Notes under the pieces: model-generated | The model's database searches: none | Told to the model about the DNA's origin: nothing | Seen by the model: the letters and a program-made list of their open reading frames with translations, nothing else | Position numbers and translations under genes: made by a program | Assembly (NCBI GenBank): GCA_964432415.1 | Contig: CAYSNW010000016.1 | Location: 1-64,000 of the forward strand | Direction of reading: 5' to 3' | DNA: 64,000 nt | DNA from: JAFECT01 sp964432415 | Lineage (GTDB): Bacteria > Pseudomonadota > Alphaproteobacteria > Caulobacterales > Caulobacteraceae | Shown: positions 53,651 through 61,246 of the stretch, one piece after another | Layout of the letters: each line of letters starts with the position of its first letter | How positions within the stretch are numbered: position 1 is the first letter of the stretch

Positions 53651-53670
53651 ATGTTCATTGACCCCGTTCA
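53651..53670 (+). promoter_or_regulatory. Motif shared by the upstream regions of both tandem TonB receptors (copy 1)
   Basis: ATGTTCATTGA followed by four variable bases and GTTCA. The same 20-nt word, 17 of 20 identical, occurs at 57076-57095 upstream of the second receptor, although the flanking DNA is not similar. It lies about 110 nt before the first receptor start. Confidence 0.4.
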
Positions 53671-53778
53671 GTGACAATCTCTAACCTCGCAGGAGGTTGG
53701 GGAATCTACGTTTCTCCAGCTGTCATCGCATCAGCGAGAGGGCGCGCCGCCCAAGACGACGCGCCGGGCTCAGGAGGA

Positions 53779-56733
53779 ATGAAGTTGAATAGACATACGG
53801 TCCGCGAGCGCCTTTTGGCCTCGACGATGATCGGTGGGGCCGCGCTGCTCGCGCTGGCTTCCGCCGCGCCGGCCTTTGCGGCCGACCAACCCACCACGGT
53901 GGAAGACGTCGTGGTCACCGGCTCGCGCATCCCGCAGCCGAACCTGACGCAGACCAGCCCGGTCAACACGATCGGCGCCACCGATGTGAAGCTCGCCGGC
54001 ACGACCCGTGTCGAAGACGTGGTCAACACCCTGCCGCAGGCCTTCGCCTCTCAGGGCTCGACCATCTCCAACGGTTCGTCGGGCACCGCCACCGTCAACC
54101 TGCGTGGCATGGGCGCCGCGCGCACCCTGGTTCTGGTCGACGGCCGCCGCCTCGGCCCCGGTGACCCCGGCACGCCTGCCGCCGACATCAACTTCATCCC
54201 CGCTCCGCTGATCGAGCGGATCGACGTTCTGACTGGCGGCGCCTCGGCGGTGTACGGTTCGGACGCCGTGGCCGGCGTCGTCAACTTCATCATGAAGAAG
54301 GACTTCGAAGGCCTTCAGATCGATATCAACCACGGCTTCTACCAGCACAACAACCACGAGGACACGATCAAGACCCTCCTCGCGGGTCGTGCGGCCACCA
54401 ACCCGGCCCAGTTCCAGGTGCCTTCCGACAACTTCTCGGGCGGCGACCAGACGGACCTTCAGGTGACCATGGGCGTTTCGACGCCGGACGGTAAGGGCAA
54501 CATCGAAGCCTATGCCGGCTACCGCAACATCAAGTCGATCCTGCAGAAGAGCTACGACTACTCGGAATGCTCGCTGGCGGTTTCGACCACCTACACCTGC
54601 TCGGGTTCGTCGACGTCCTTCCCCGGCCGCTTCTTCTCCAACGGCGGCGCGGGCCCGACCTACACGATCGCCGATTCGGCCGGCACCCTGCGTCCGTTCG
54701 CCACCGCGACCGACCAGTTCAACTTCGCGCCGTACAACTACTTCCAGCGTCCCGACGAGCGTTACACCGCCGGCGCCTTCGGTCACTACGAAGTGAACCC
54801 GATGCTGGACGTGTACACGCAAGTCATGTTCATGGACGACCACTCGCTGGCGCAGATCGCGCCGTCGGGTATCTTCACGGCTGACCTCGGCGTGAAGTGC
54901 AACAGCCCGCTGTTGTCCGCCGACGAAGTCAACAAGTTCTGTACCGCGTTCGGCCTCTCCGGCGGCCAGGACCCCCACATCCTGATCGCCCGCCGCAACC
55001 AGGAAGGCGGCGGCCGCGTGGACGATCGTCGTCACACCGACTACCGCATCGTGGTCGGCGCCCGCGGCGACATCGACAAGACCTGGAACTACGACGTGTA
55101 CGGCCAGTACAGCCAGTCGGGCCTGTCGGAGACCTACCAGAACGACTTCTCGCTGGTTCGCGCGGCCCGCGCGACCAACGTGGTCAACGTCGGCGGCGTC
55201 CTGACCTGTCAATCGGTCGTGGACGGCACTGACCCGAACTGCGTGCCCTACCAGATCTTCAAGCTGGGTCAGGTGACCCCGGCCGCCCTGCACTACCTGC
55301 AGGCTCCGGGTCTCCAGAAGGCGACCCTGACCGAGCAGGTGGTGTCCGGTTCGGTCACCGGCAAGCTCGGCGACTACGGCATGAAGAGCCCCTGGGCTGA
55401 AGACGGCGTGGGCGTGGCCCTCGGCGCCGAATACCGTCGTGAAAGCGTCGACTGGCTGACCGACCTCGAGTTCTCCACCGGCGACCTCGCCGGCCAGGGC
55501 GGCCCGACGATCGGCGTCCCGGGCGCCTACAACGTCAAGGAGTTCTTCGGCGAAGCCCGTATCCCGCTGATCCAGCACAAGCCTCTGTTCGAGGACCTGT
55601 CGGTGGATCTGGGCTACCGTTCGTCCGACTACTCCTCCTCCGGCTCGGTCTCGACCGACAAGGTGGAAGTGAACTGGGCGCCGACCAACGACTTCCGGAT
55701 CCGCAGCAGCTACAACAAGGCGGTCCGGGCCCCGAACATCAACGAACTGTTCACCCCGGCCGCAATCGGCCTGGATGGTTCGGCTGACCCCTGCGCCTTC
55801 GTCGGCGCTCCGGGCGCGGGCAACTACACGGCGGCCCAGTGCGCTCGCACCGGCGTCACCGCGGCCCAGTACGGGACGATCATCCCGAACCCGGCCGGCC
55901 AGTACAACGGCTTCCTCGGCGGCAACGTCACCCTGAAGCCCGAGCGGTCCGAGACCCGTTCGCTCGGCCTGGTGCTCACCCCGTCGTTCATCCCCGGCTT
56001 CAACGCCACGATCGACTACTTCGACATCAAGCTGAACGACGCCATCGGCGGCCTCGGCTTCCAGACCATCTTCGACGGCTGTGCGCTCAACAACACCGCC
56101 TCGCTCTGCGCCCTGATCCACCGCGCCGCCAACGGCTCGCTGTGGCTGGGCAACACGGGCTTCATCGACGACCGTAACCAGAACGCGGGCAGCACCCGCA
56201 AGAAGGGCTACGACATCCAGGCCAACTACCGCTGGAACCTGGACACCATCGGCATGGCCGACATGGGCCATATCGACTGGAACATGGTCGGCACCCGTCT
56301 GACGCGTGACTTCTACGCGCCGGTCCCGGGCGACAGCAGCGGTGACTACAACTGCGTGGGCCTCTACGGCGCCCAGTGCGGCACCCCGCGGGCCAAGTGG
56401 CGTCACAAGCTGCGCGCCACCTGGGCAACCCCGTGGAACGTGAACGCGTCGGTGACCTGGCGTTACATCTCCAACGTCCACAGCGACGCACCGGGCAACG
56501 CCACGTTCCTGGACTACAACCTGGGTTCGCGCAGCTACATCGACCTGGCGGCCACCTGGCACGTCCGCGACAAGACGGAACTGCGCGTCGGCGTGAACAA
56601 CGTGTTCGATCGTGACCCGCCGCAGATCGGCACGGGCCACCTGACCACCGGTCAGTACAACGGCAACACCGCGCCTCAGGTCTACGATGCGCTCGGCCGT
56701 TACTTCTTCATGGGCCTGACCCAGAACTTCTAA
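53779..56733 (+). CDS. TonB-dependent receptor, tandem copy 1
   Basis: A 984-residue outer-membrane receptor. A signal peptide (about 1-34, ending FAADQ) is followed by the TonB-box-like VEDVVVTGSRIP, the plug with TSPVNTIGATDVK, LRGMGAARTLVLVDGRRL and GGASAVYGSDAVAGVVNF, then the barrel ending GLTQNF. This plug type is common in receptors linked to peptide or small-molecule uptake; the adjacent OppBCA genes suggest peptides. The second copy is about 96% identical. AGGAGG stands only 1 nt before the ATG but 7 nt before the third codon, TTG (53785), so translation may begin at TTG. Confidence 0.93.
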   Translation: MKLNRHTVRERLLASTMIGGAALLALASAAPAFAADQPTTVEDVVVTGSRIPQPNLTQTSPVNTIGATDVKLAGTTRVEDVVNTLPQAFASQGSTISNGSSGTATVNLRGMGAARTLVLVDGRRLGPGDPGTPAADINFIPAPLIERIDVLTGGASAVYGSDAVAGVVNFIMKKDFEGLQIDINHGFYQHNNHEDTIKTLLAGRAATNPAQFQVPSDNFSGGDQTDLQVTMGVSTPDGKGNIEAYAGYRNIKSILQKSYDYSECSLAVSTTYTCSGSSTSFPGRFFSNGGAGPTYTIADSAGTLRPFATATDQFNFAPYNYFQRPDERYTAGAFGHYEVNPMLDVYTQVMFMDDHSLAQIAPSGIFTADLGVKCNSPLLSADEVNKFCTAFGLSGGQDPHILIARRNQEGGGRVDDRRHTDYRIVVGARGDIDKTWNYDVYGQYSQSGLSETYQNDFSLVRAARATNVVNVGGVLTCQSVVDGTDPNCVPYQIFKLGQVTPAALHYLQAPGLQKATLTEQVVSGSVTGKLGDYGMKSPWAEDGVGVALGAEYRRESVDWLTDLEFSTGDLAGQGGPTIGVPGAYNVKEFFGEARIPLIQHKPLFEDLSVDLGYRSSDYSSSGSVSTDKVEVNWAPTNDFRIRSSYNKAVRAPNINELFTPAAIGLDGSADPCAFVGAPGAGNYTAAQCARTGVTAAQYGTIIPNPAGQYNGFLGGNVTLKPERSETRSLGLVLTPSFIPGFNATIDYFDIKLNDAIGGLGFQTIFDGCALNNTASLCALIHRAANGSLWLGNTGFIDDRNQNAGSTRKKGYDIQANYRWNLDTIGMADMGHIDWNMVGTRLTRDFYAPVPGDSSGDYNCVGLYGAQCGTPRAKWRHKLRATWATPWNVNASVTWRYISNVHSDAPGNATFLDYNLGSRSYIDLAATWHVRDKTELRVGVNNVFDRDPPQIGTGHLTTGQYNGNTAPQVYDALGRYFFMGLTQNF

Positions 56734-56765
56734 GTCGAAGTTCGAAGGACCAGAAACGCCTACAG

Positions 56766-56800
56766 GCGGCGGCTCCGAAAGGAGCCGCCGCTTTCTTTTT
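56766..56800 (+). terminator. Intrinsic terminator of TonB receptor copy 1
   Basis: GCGGCGGCTCC-GAAA-GGAGCCGCCGC, an 11-bp stem with a GAAA tetraloop, followed by TTTCTTTTT. It is repeated exactly after copy 2. Confidence 0.92.
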
Positions 56801-56803
56801 GTC

Positions 56804-57309
56804 TGTCCGGCGCGCCGGGTCATCGGCGCCGGCGAAGGGTTCCTGGGCGATCCGGAGCGTCAGACGCGCGATTCGCGTCGGCGTCCGTTGCGGCCGCCCT
56901 CGGCCGCAATTCCCCGCCGGAAGCCGGGGCGCGGCGTCATTTGGGCGCCACACCGTGTCGCGGGCCCAACAGCGGCCTCGGGTAGAACGTGTTCAGCCGG
57001 ATGGGCCGCAGCCGCCAATCGCGGAGAAAGCGCAATCAAAACCGAACGATGGGCTGCCATATGCTGACAGGTAAGATGTTCATTGAACTTGTTCATAGTG
57101 TGAGTTCAATCAGTATTGAGCGCCCTCCCTCCGCATAAACACTGTGTCGATATTGCGACAGGCTCGGTAGGACACGATGAAAACCTGTCTCATGTCGTTG
57201 ACCACTTTTCAGCCAGGTCCATAACGTGGCCGCATCCGGGGGCATCTTCGCCCACGGGGTTAACGGCTATGGCGCGGTTTGTCGGGGGGTTCAGTTCCGT
57301 CTTCGCCGC
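56804..57309. other. 506-nt spacer between the duplicated receptors
   Basis: The spacer starts after the terminator with G+C-rich DNA of no clear coding potential, then turns AT-richer around 57060-57200, where the shared receptor motif (57076-57095) lies. No gene is supported. Confidence 0.5.
57076..57095 (+). promoter_or_regulatory. Motif shared by the upstream regions of both tandem TonB receptors (copy 2)
   Basis: ATGTTCATTGAACTTGTTCA contains the 11-bp near-palindrome GTTCATTGAAC and matches the word at 53651-53670. It lies about 230 nt before the copy 2 start. Confidence 0.4.
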
Positions 57310-57326
57310 CGCCGGGCTCAGGAGGA

Positions 57327-60281
57327 ATGAAGTTGAATAGACAAACGATCCGCGAGCGCCTTTTGGCCTCGACGATGATCGGTGGGGCCGCGCTGCTCGC
57401 GCTGGCTTCCGCCGCGCCGGCCTTTGCGGCCGACCAACCCACCACGGTGGAAGACGTCGTGGTCACCGGCTCGCGCATCCCGCAGCCGAACCTGACGCAG
57501 ACCAGCCCGGTCAACACGATCGGCGCCACCGATGTGAAGCTCGCCGGCACGACCCGTGTCGAAGACGTGGTCAACACCCTGCCGCAGGCCTTCGCCTCTC
57601 AGGGCTCGACCATCTCCAACGGTTCGTCGGGCACCGCCACCGTCAACCTGCGTGGCATGGGCGCCGCGCGCACCCTGGTTCTGGTCGACGGCCGCCGCCT
57701 CGGCCCCGGTGACCCCGGCACGCCTGCCGCCGACATCAACTTCATCCCCGCTCCGCTGATCGAGCGGATCGACGTTCTGACTGGCGGCGCCTCGGCGGTG
57801 TACGGTTCGGACGCCGTGGCCGGCGTCGTCAACTTCATCATGAAGAAGGACTTCGAAGGCCTTCAGATCGATATCAACCACGGCTTCTACCAGCACAACA
57901 ACCACGAGGACACGATCAAGACCCTCCTCGCGGGTCGTGCGTCCACCAACCCGGCCCAGTTCCAGGTGCCTTCCGACAACTTTTCGGGCGGCGACCAGAC
58001 GGACGTCCAGGTGACCATGGGCGTCTCGGCGCCGGACGGTAAGGGCAACATCGAAGTCTACGCCGGCTACCGCAACATCAAGTCGATCCTGCAGAAGAGC
58101 TACGACTACTCGGAGTGCTCGCTCGCGGTCGGCACGACCTACACCTGCTCGGGTTCGTCCACCTCGTTCCCCGGCCGCTTCTTCTCCAACGGCGGTTCGG
58201 GCCCGACCTACACGATCGCCGACTCGGCCGGCACCCTGCGTCCGTTCGCCACCGCGACCGACCAGTTCAACTTCGCGCCGTACAACTACTTCCAGCGTCC
58301 CGACGAGCGTTACACCGCCGGCGCCTACGGTCACTACGAAGTGAACCCGATGCTGGATGTGTACTCGCAAGTCATGTTCATGGACGACCACTCCCTGGCG
58401 CAGATCGCGCCGTCGGGCGTGTTCGCCGCCGACCTGAACATCAAGTGCAACAGCCCGCTGTTCTCGGCGGACGAAGTGCAGAAGTTCTGCACCAACTTCG
58501 GCCTCTCCGGCGCTCAGAACTCCCACGTCCTGGTCGCCCGCCGCAACCAGGAAGGCGGCGGCCGCGTGGACGATCGCCGTCACACCGACTACCGCATCGT
58601 GGTCGGCGCCCGCGGCGAGCTGGACAAGACCTGGGGCTACGACGTGTACGGCCAGTACAGCCAGTCGGGCCTGTCGGAGACCTACCAGAACGACTTCTCG
58701 CTGGTTCGCGCGGCCCGCGCGACCAACGTGGTCAACGTCGGCGGCGTCCTGACCTGTCAATCGGTCGTGGACGGCACTGACCCGAACTGCGTGCCCTACC
58801 AGATCTTCAAGCTGGGTCAGGTGACCCCGGCCGCCCTGCACTACCTGCAGGCTCCGGGTCTCCAGAAGGCGACCCTGACCGAGCAGGTGGTGTCCGGTTC
58901 GGTCACCGGCAAGCTCGGCGACTACGGCATGAAGAGCCCCTGGGCTGAAGACGGCGTGGGCGTGGCCCTCGGCGCCGAATACCGTCGTGAAAGCGTCGAC
59001 TGGCTGACCGACCTCGAGTTCTCCACCGGCGACCTCGCCGGCCAGGGCGGCCCGACGATCGGCGTCCCGGGCGCCTACAACGTCAAGGAGTTCTTCGGCG
59101 AAGCCCGTATCCCGCTGATCCAGCACAAGCCTCTGTTCGAGGACCTGTCGGTGGATCTGGGCTACCGTTCGTCCGACTACTCCTCCTCCGGCTCGGTCTC
59201 GACCGACAAGGTGGAAGTGAACTGGGCGCCGACCAACGACTTCCGGATCCGCAGCAGCTACAACAAGGCGGTCCGGGCCCCGAACATCAACGAACTGTTC
59301 ACCCCGGCCGCAATCGGCCTGGATGGTTCGGCTGACCCCTGCGCCTTCGTCGGCGCTCCGGGCGCGGGCAACTACACGGCGGCCCAGTGCGCTCGCACCG
59401 GCGTCACCGCGGCCCAGTACGGGACGATCATCCCGAACCCGGCCGGCCAGTACAACGGCTTCCTCGGCGGCAACGTCACCCTGAAGCCCGAGCGGTCCGA
59501 GACCCGTTCGCTCGGCCTGGTGCTCACCCCGTCGTTCATCCCCGGCTTCAACGCCACGATCGACTACTTCGACATCAAGCTGAACGACGCCATCGGCGGC
59601 CTCGGCTTCCAGACCATCTTCGACGGCTGTGCGCTCAACAACACCGCCTCGCTCTGCGCCCTGATCCACCGCGCCGCCAACGGCTCGCTGTGGCTGGGCA
59701 ACACGGGCTTCATCGACGACCGTAACCAGAACGCGGGCAGCACCCGCAAGAAGGGCTACGACATCCAGGCCAACTACCGCTGGAACCTGGACACCATCGG
59801 CATGGCCGACATGGGCCACGTCGACTGGAACATGGTCGGCACCTACCTGCTGCGTGACTTCTACGCGCCGGTTCCCGGCAGCTCGACCGGCGACTACCAG
59901 TGCGTGGGCCTCTACGGTCCCCAGTGCGGCACCCCGCGGGCCAAGTGGCGTCACAAGGTTCGCGCCACCTGGGCCACCCCGTGGAACGTGAACGCGTCGG
60001 TGACCTGGCGTTATATCGGCAACGTCCACAGCGACACGCCCGGCAACGCCACGTTCCTGGACTACAATCTGGGCACGCGTAACTACATCGACCTGGCCGC
60101 CACCTGGCACGTCCGCGACAAGACGGAACTGCGCATCGGCGTGAACAACGTGTTCGATCGTGACCCGCCGCAGATCGGCACGGGCCACCTGACCACCGGT
60201 CAGTACAACGGCAACACCGCGCCTCAGGTCTACGATGCGCTCGGCCGTTACTTCTTCATGGGCCTGACCCAGAACTTCTAA
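57327..60281 (+). CDS. TonB-dependent receptor, tandem copy 2
   Basis: A 984-residue receptor, the same length as copy 1, differing at about 38 positions by eye. The differences are not spread evenly: two near the N-terminus, about 23 within residues roughly 208-465, about 13 within roughly 831-960, and none in the long stretch between. The signal peptide, plug and terminator are the same as in copy 1. The variable blocks probably map to barrel strands and loops and could alter ligand choice. The ribosome-site placement again favours the TTG at codon 3 (57333). Confidence 0.93.
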   Translation: MKLNRQTIRERLLASTMIGGAALLALASAAPAFAADQPTTVEDVVVTGSRIPQPNLTQTSPVNTIGATDVKLAGTTRVEDVVNTLPQAFASQGSTISNGSSGTATVNLRGMGAARTLVLVDGRRLGPGDPGTPAADINFIPAPLIERIDVLTGGASAVYGSDAVAGVVNFIMKKDFEGLQIDINHGFYQHNNHEDTIKTLLAGRASTNPAQFQVPSDNFSGGDQTDVQVTMGVSAPDGKGNIEVYAGYRNIKSILQKSYDYSECSLAVGTTYTCSGSSTSFPGRFFSNGGSGPTYTIADSAGTLRPFATATDQFNFAPYNYFQRPDERYTAGAYGHYEVNPMLDVYSQVMFMDDHSLAQIAPSGVFAADLNIKCNSPLFSADEVQKFCTNFGLSGAQNSHVLVARRNQEGGGRVDDRRHTDYRIVVGARGELDKTWGYDVYGQYSQSGLSETYQNDFSLVRAARATNVVNVGGVLTCQSVVDGTDPNCVPYQIFKLGQVTPAALHYLQAPGLQKATLTEQVVSGSVTGKLGDYGMKSPWAEDGVGVALGAEYRRESVDWLTDLEFSTGDLAGQGGPTIGVPGAYNVKEFFGEARIPLIQHKPLFEDLSVDLGYRSSDYSSSGSVSTDKVEVNWAPTNDFRIRSSYNKAVRAPNINELFTPAAIGLDGSADPCAFVGAPGAGNYTAAQCARTGVTAAQYGTIIPNPAGQYNGFLGGNVTLKPERSETRSLGLVLTPSFIPGFNATIDYFDIKLNDAIGGLGFQTIFDGCALNNTASLCALIHRAANGSLWLGNTGFIDDRNQNAGSTRKKGYDIQANYRWNLDTIGMADMGHVDWNMVGTYLLRDFYAPVPGSSTGDYQCVGLYGPQCGTPRAKWRHKVRATWATPWNVNASVTWRYIGNVHSDTPGNATFLDYNLGTRNYIDLAATWHVRDKTELRIGVNNVFDRDPPQIGTGHLTTGQYNGNTAPQVYDALGRYFFMGLTQNF

Positions 60282-60313
60282 GTCGAAGTTCGAAGGACCA
60301 GAAACGCCTACAG

Positions 60314-60348
60314 GCGGCGGCTCCGAAAGGAGCCGCCGCTTTCTTTTT
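60314..60348 (+). terminator. Intrinsic terminator of TonB receptor copy 2
   Basis: Same 11-bp stem, GAAA loop and TTTCTTTTT as the terminator at 56766-56800. Confidence 0.92.
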
Positions 60349-60475
60349 GTCGGCCTGCGCCGACGTGGCGCGCCGGGCCCGGCTGGTGAAATCCAGCGCA
60401 GCCGTTATGGTCCGGCCGAGTTCCCTTCGCGTCCGCAACCGCCTCTATTTCAGCTTCCCCTATCTTTGGCGTCCC

Positions 60476-60943
60476 ATGTCCTGGCTTCCGAAATCCCGCA
60501 AAGCCCGCCGCCGCCTGATGGTGCTGGCCCTCGCCGCCCCGGCCCTGGCGCTCGCCGTGGGCGTCAGCCTCTGGGCGATGCGCGACGCAGTGGTCTTTTT
60601 CTACGGACCCTCCGAAGCCCAGGCCAGACACGTGCCCGCCGGCAAGGTGGTGCGGCTGGGCGGGCTGGTGGAGACCGGCAGCGTCGCGCGCCTGGCCGAC
60701 GGCGCCGTCAGCTTCCGGGTCACCGACCGTCACGTCTCCCTGCCGGTGGTCTACCGGCGCGGCGACCTCCCGGATCTGTTCCGCGAGGGGCAGGGCGTCG
60801 TGGCCCAGGGCGCCTTCGACGACCGCGGCCGCTTCCAGGCCAGCCAGGTGCTGGCCAAGCACGACGAGCGCTACATGCCGCCCGAGGTGGCCAAGGCCCT
60901 GAAGGCCCGCGGCGAGTGGCGCCGCGGCGAACCGGGCGCCTAG
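60476..60943 (+). CDS. ccmE: Cytochrome c maturation protein CcmE
   Basis: A 155-residue heme chaperone with one N-terminal membrane helix (about 14-36) and a periplasmic OB-fold domain. The covalent heme ligand is His129 in VLAKHDERYMPPEV, with the usual Tyr133. CcmE takes heme from CcmABCD and passes it to CcmF/H. Neither ccmF nor ccmH follows here; instead a repeat element begins inside the TAG stop codon. The ATG at 60476 is used. Confidence 0.94.
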   Translation: MSWLPKSRKARRRLMVLALAAPALALAVGVSLWAMRDAVVFFYGPSEAQARHVPAGKVVRLGGLVETGSVARLADGAVSFRVTDRHVSLPVVYRRGDLPDLFREGQGVVAQGAFDDRGRFQASQVLAKHDERYMPPEVAKALKARGEWRRGEPGA

Positions 60944-61053
60944 AGCACGATGCGATCAGATGGAATCATCTGATCGTTGAATCGTGCTCTACATCCAAAG
61001 AATGCGAGCATGTTCGGGCGCAAAAGTGGGACCCACTTTTGCATAACATGCTC
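60942..61053. repeat. Double-palindrome intergenic repeat element
   Basis: Two long imperfect hairpins side by side. First: AGAGCACGAT (60942-60951) pairs with ATCGTGCTCT (60981-60990), and inside it GATCAGATG (60954-60962) pairs with CATCTGATC (60967-60975). Second: GAGCATGTT (61006-61014) pairs with AACATGCTC (61045-61053), and inside it GCAAAAGTGGG pairs with CCCACTTTTGC (61020-61042). This is the style of the mosaic palindromic repeats scattered through alphaproteobacterial genomes. It overlaps the ccmE stop codon. Confidence 0.85.
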
Positions 61054-61158
61054 TGACCAGCGCGACGCGCCTGCAACAATCGGCCACCGTTTCGCCTCAG
61101 GCGCGTCCCAGGAAGACCCGCAGCATGACCGAAGGGTAACTTGAGCTTCTATCCATCG

Positions 61159-61182
61159 CGCTTCATGCCACTATATGAAGCG
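61159..61182. promoter_or_regulatory. Inverted repeat upstream of the DegP-type protease gene
   Basis: CGCTTCAT - 8 nt - ATGAAGCG, perfect 8-bp arms, 65 nt before the chosen protease start. It may be an operator or an RNA hairpin. It also contains an in-frame ATG (61175), which makes that upstream start less likely. Confidence 0.35.
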
Positions 61183-61246
61183 AAACGCGTTTGAAGGTCG
61201 GGGGCGTGGCGCTCCGATCAGCAGTTCCAAAAGGTACGGCGCAGGC

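Larger units (their letters stand above)
53762..56803 (+). repeat. Tandem duplication unit, copy 1 (TonB receptor plus terminator)
   Basis: A 3042-bp unit that includes the ribosome site, the receptor gene and its terminator. Copy 2 spans 57310-60351. The offset is exactly 3548 bp at both ends, so the copies match without net insertion or deletion. Homology stops abruptly at both edges. Confidence 0.9.
57310..60351 (+). repeat. Tandem duplication unit, copy 2
   Basis: The second copy of the 3042-bp unit at 53762-56803, in direct orientation, carrying the second receptor gene and an identical terminator. Confidence 0.9.

Noticed and set aside
53770..56823. A 1017-codon open frame antisense to the first tandem TonB receptor, and a 956-codon one (57318-60188) antisense to the second
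   Set aside because: High-G+C codon bias keeps the opposite strand open. The translations are low-complexity Arg/Val/Gly/Asp strings with no domain, while the sense strand encodes a complete receptor.
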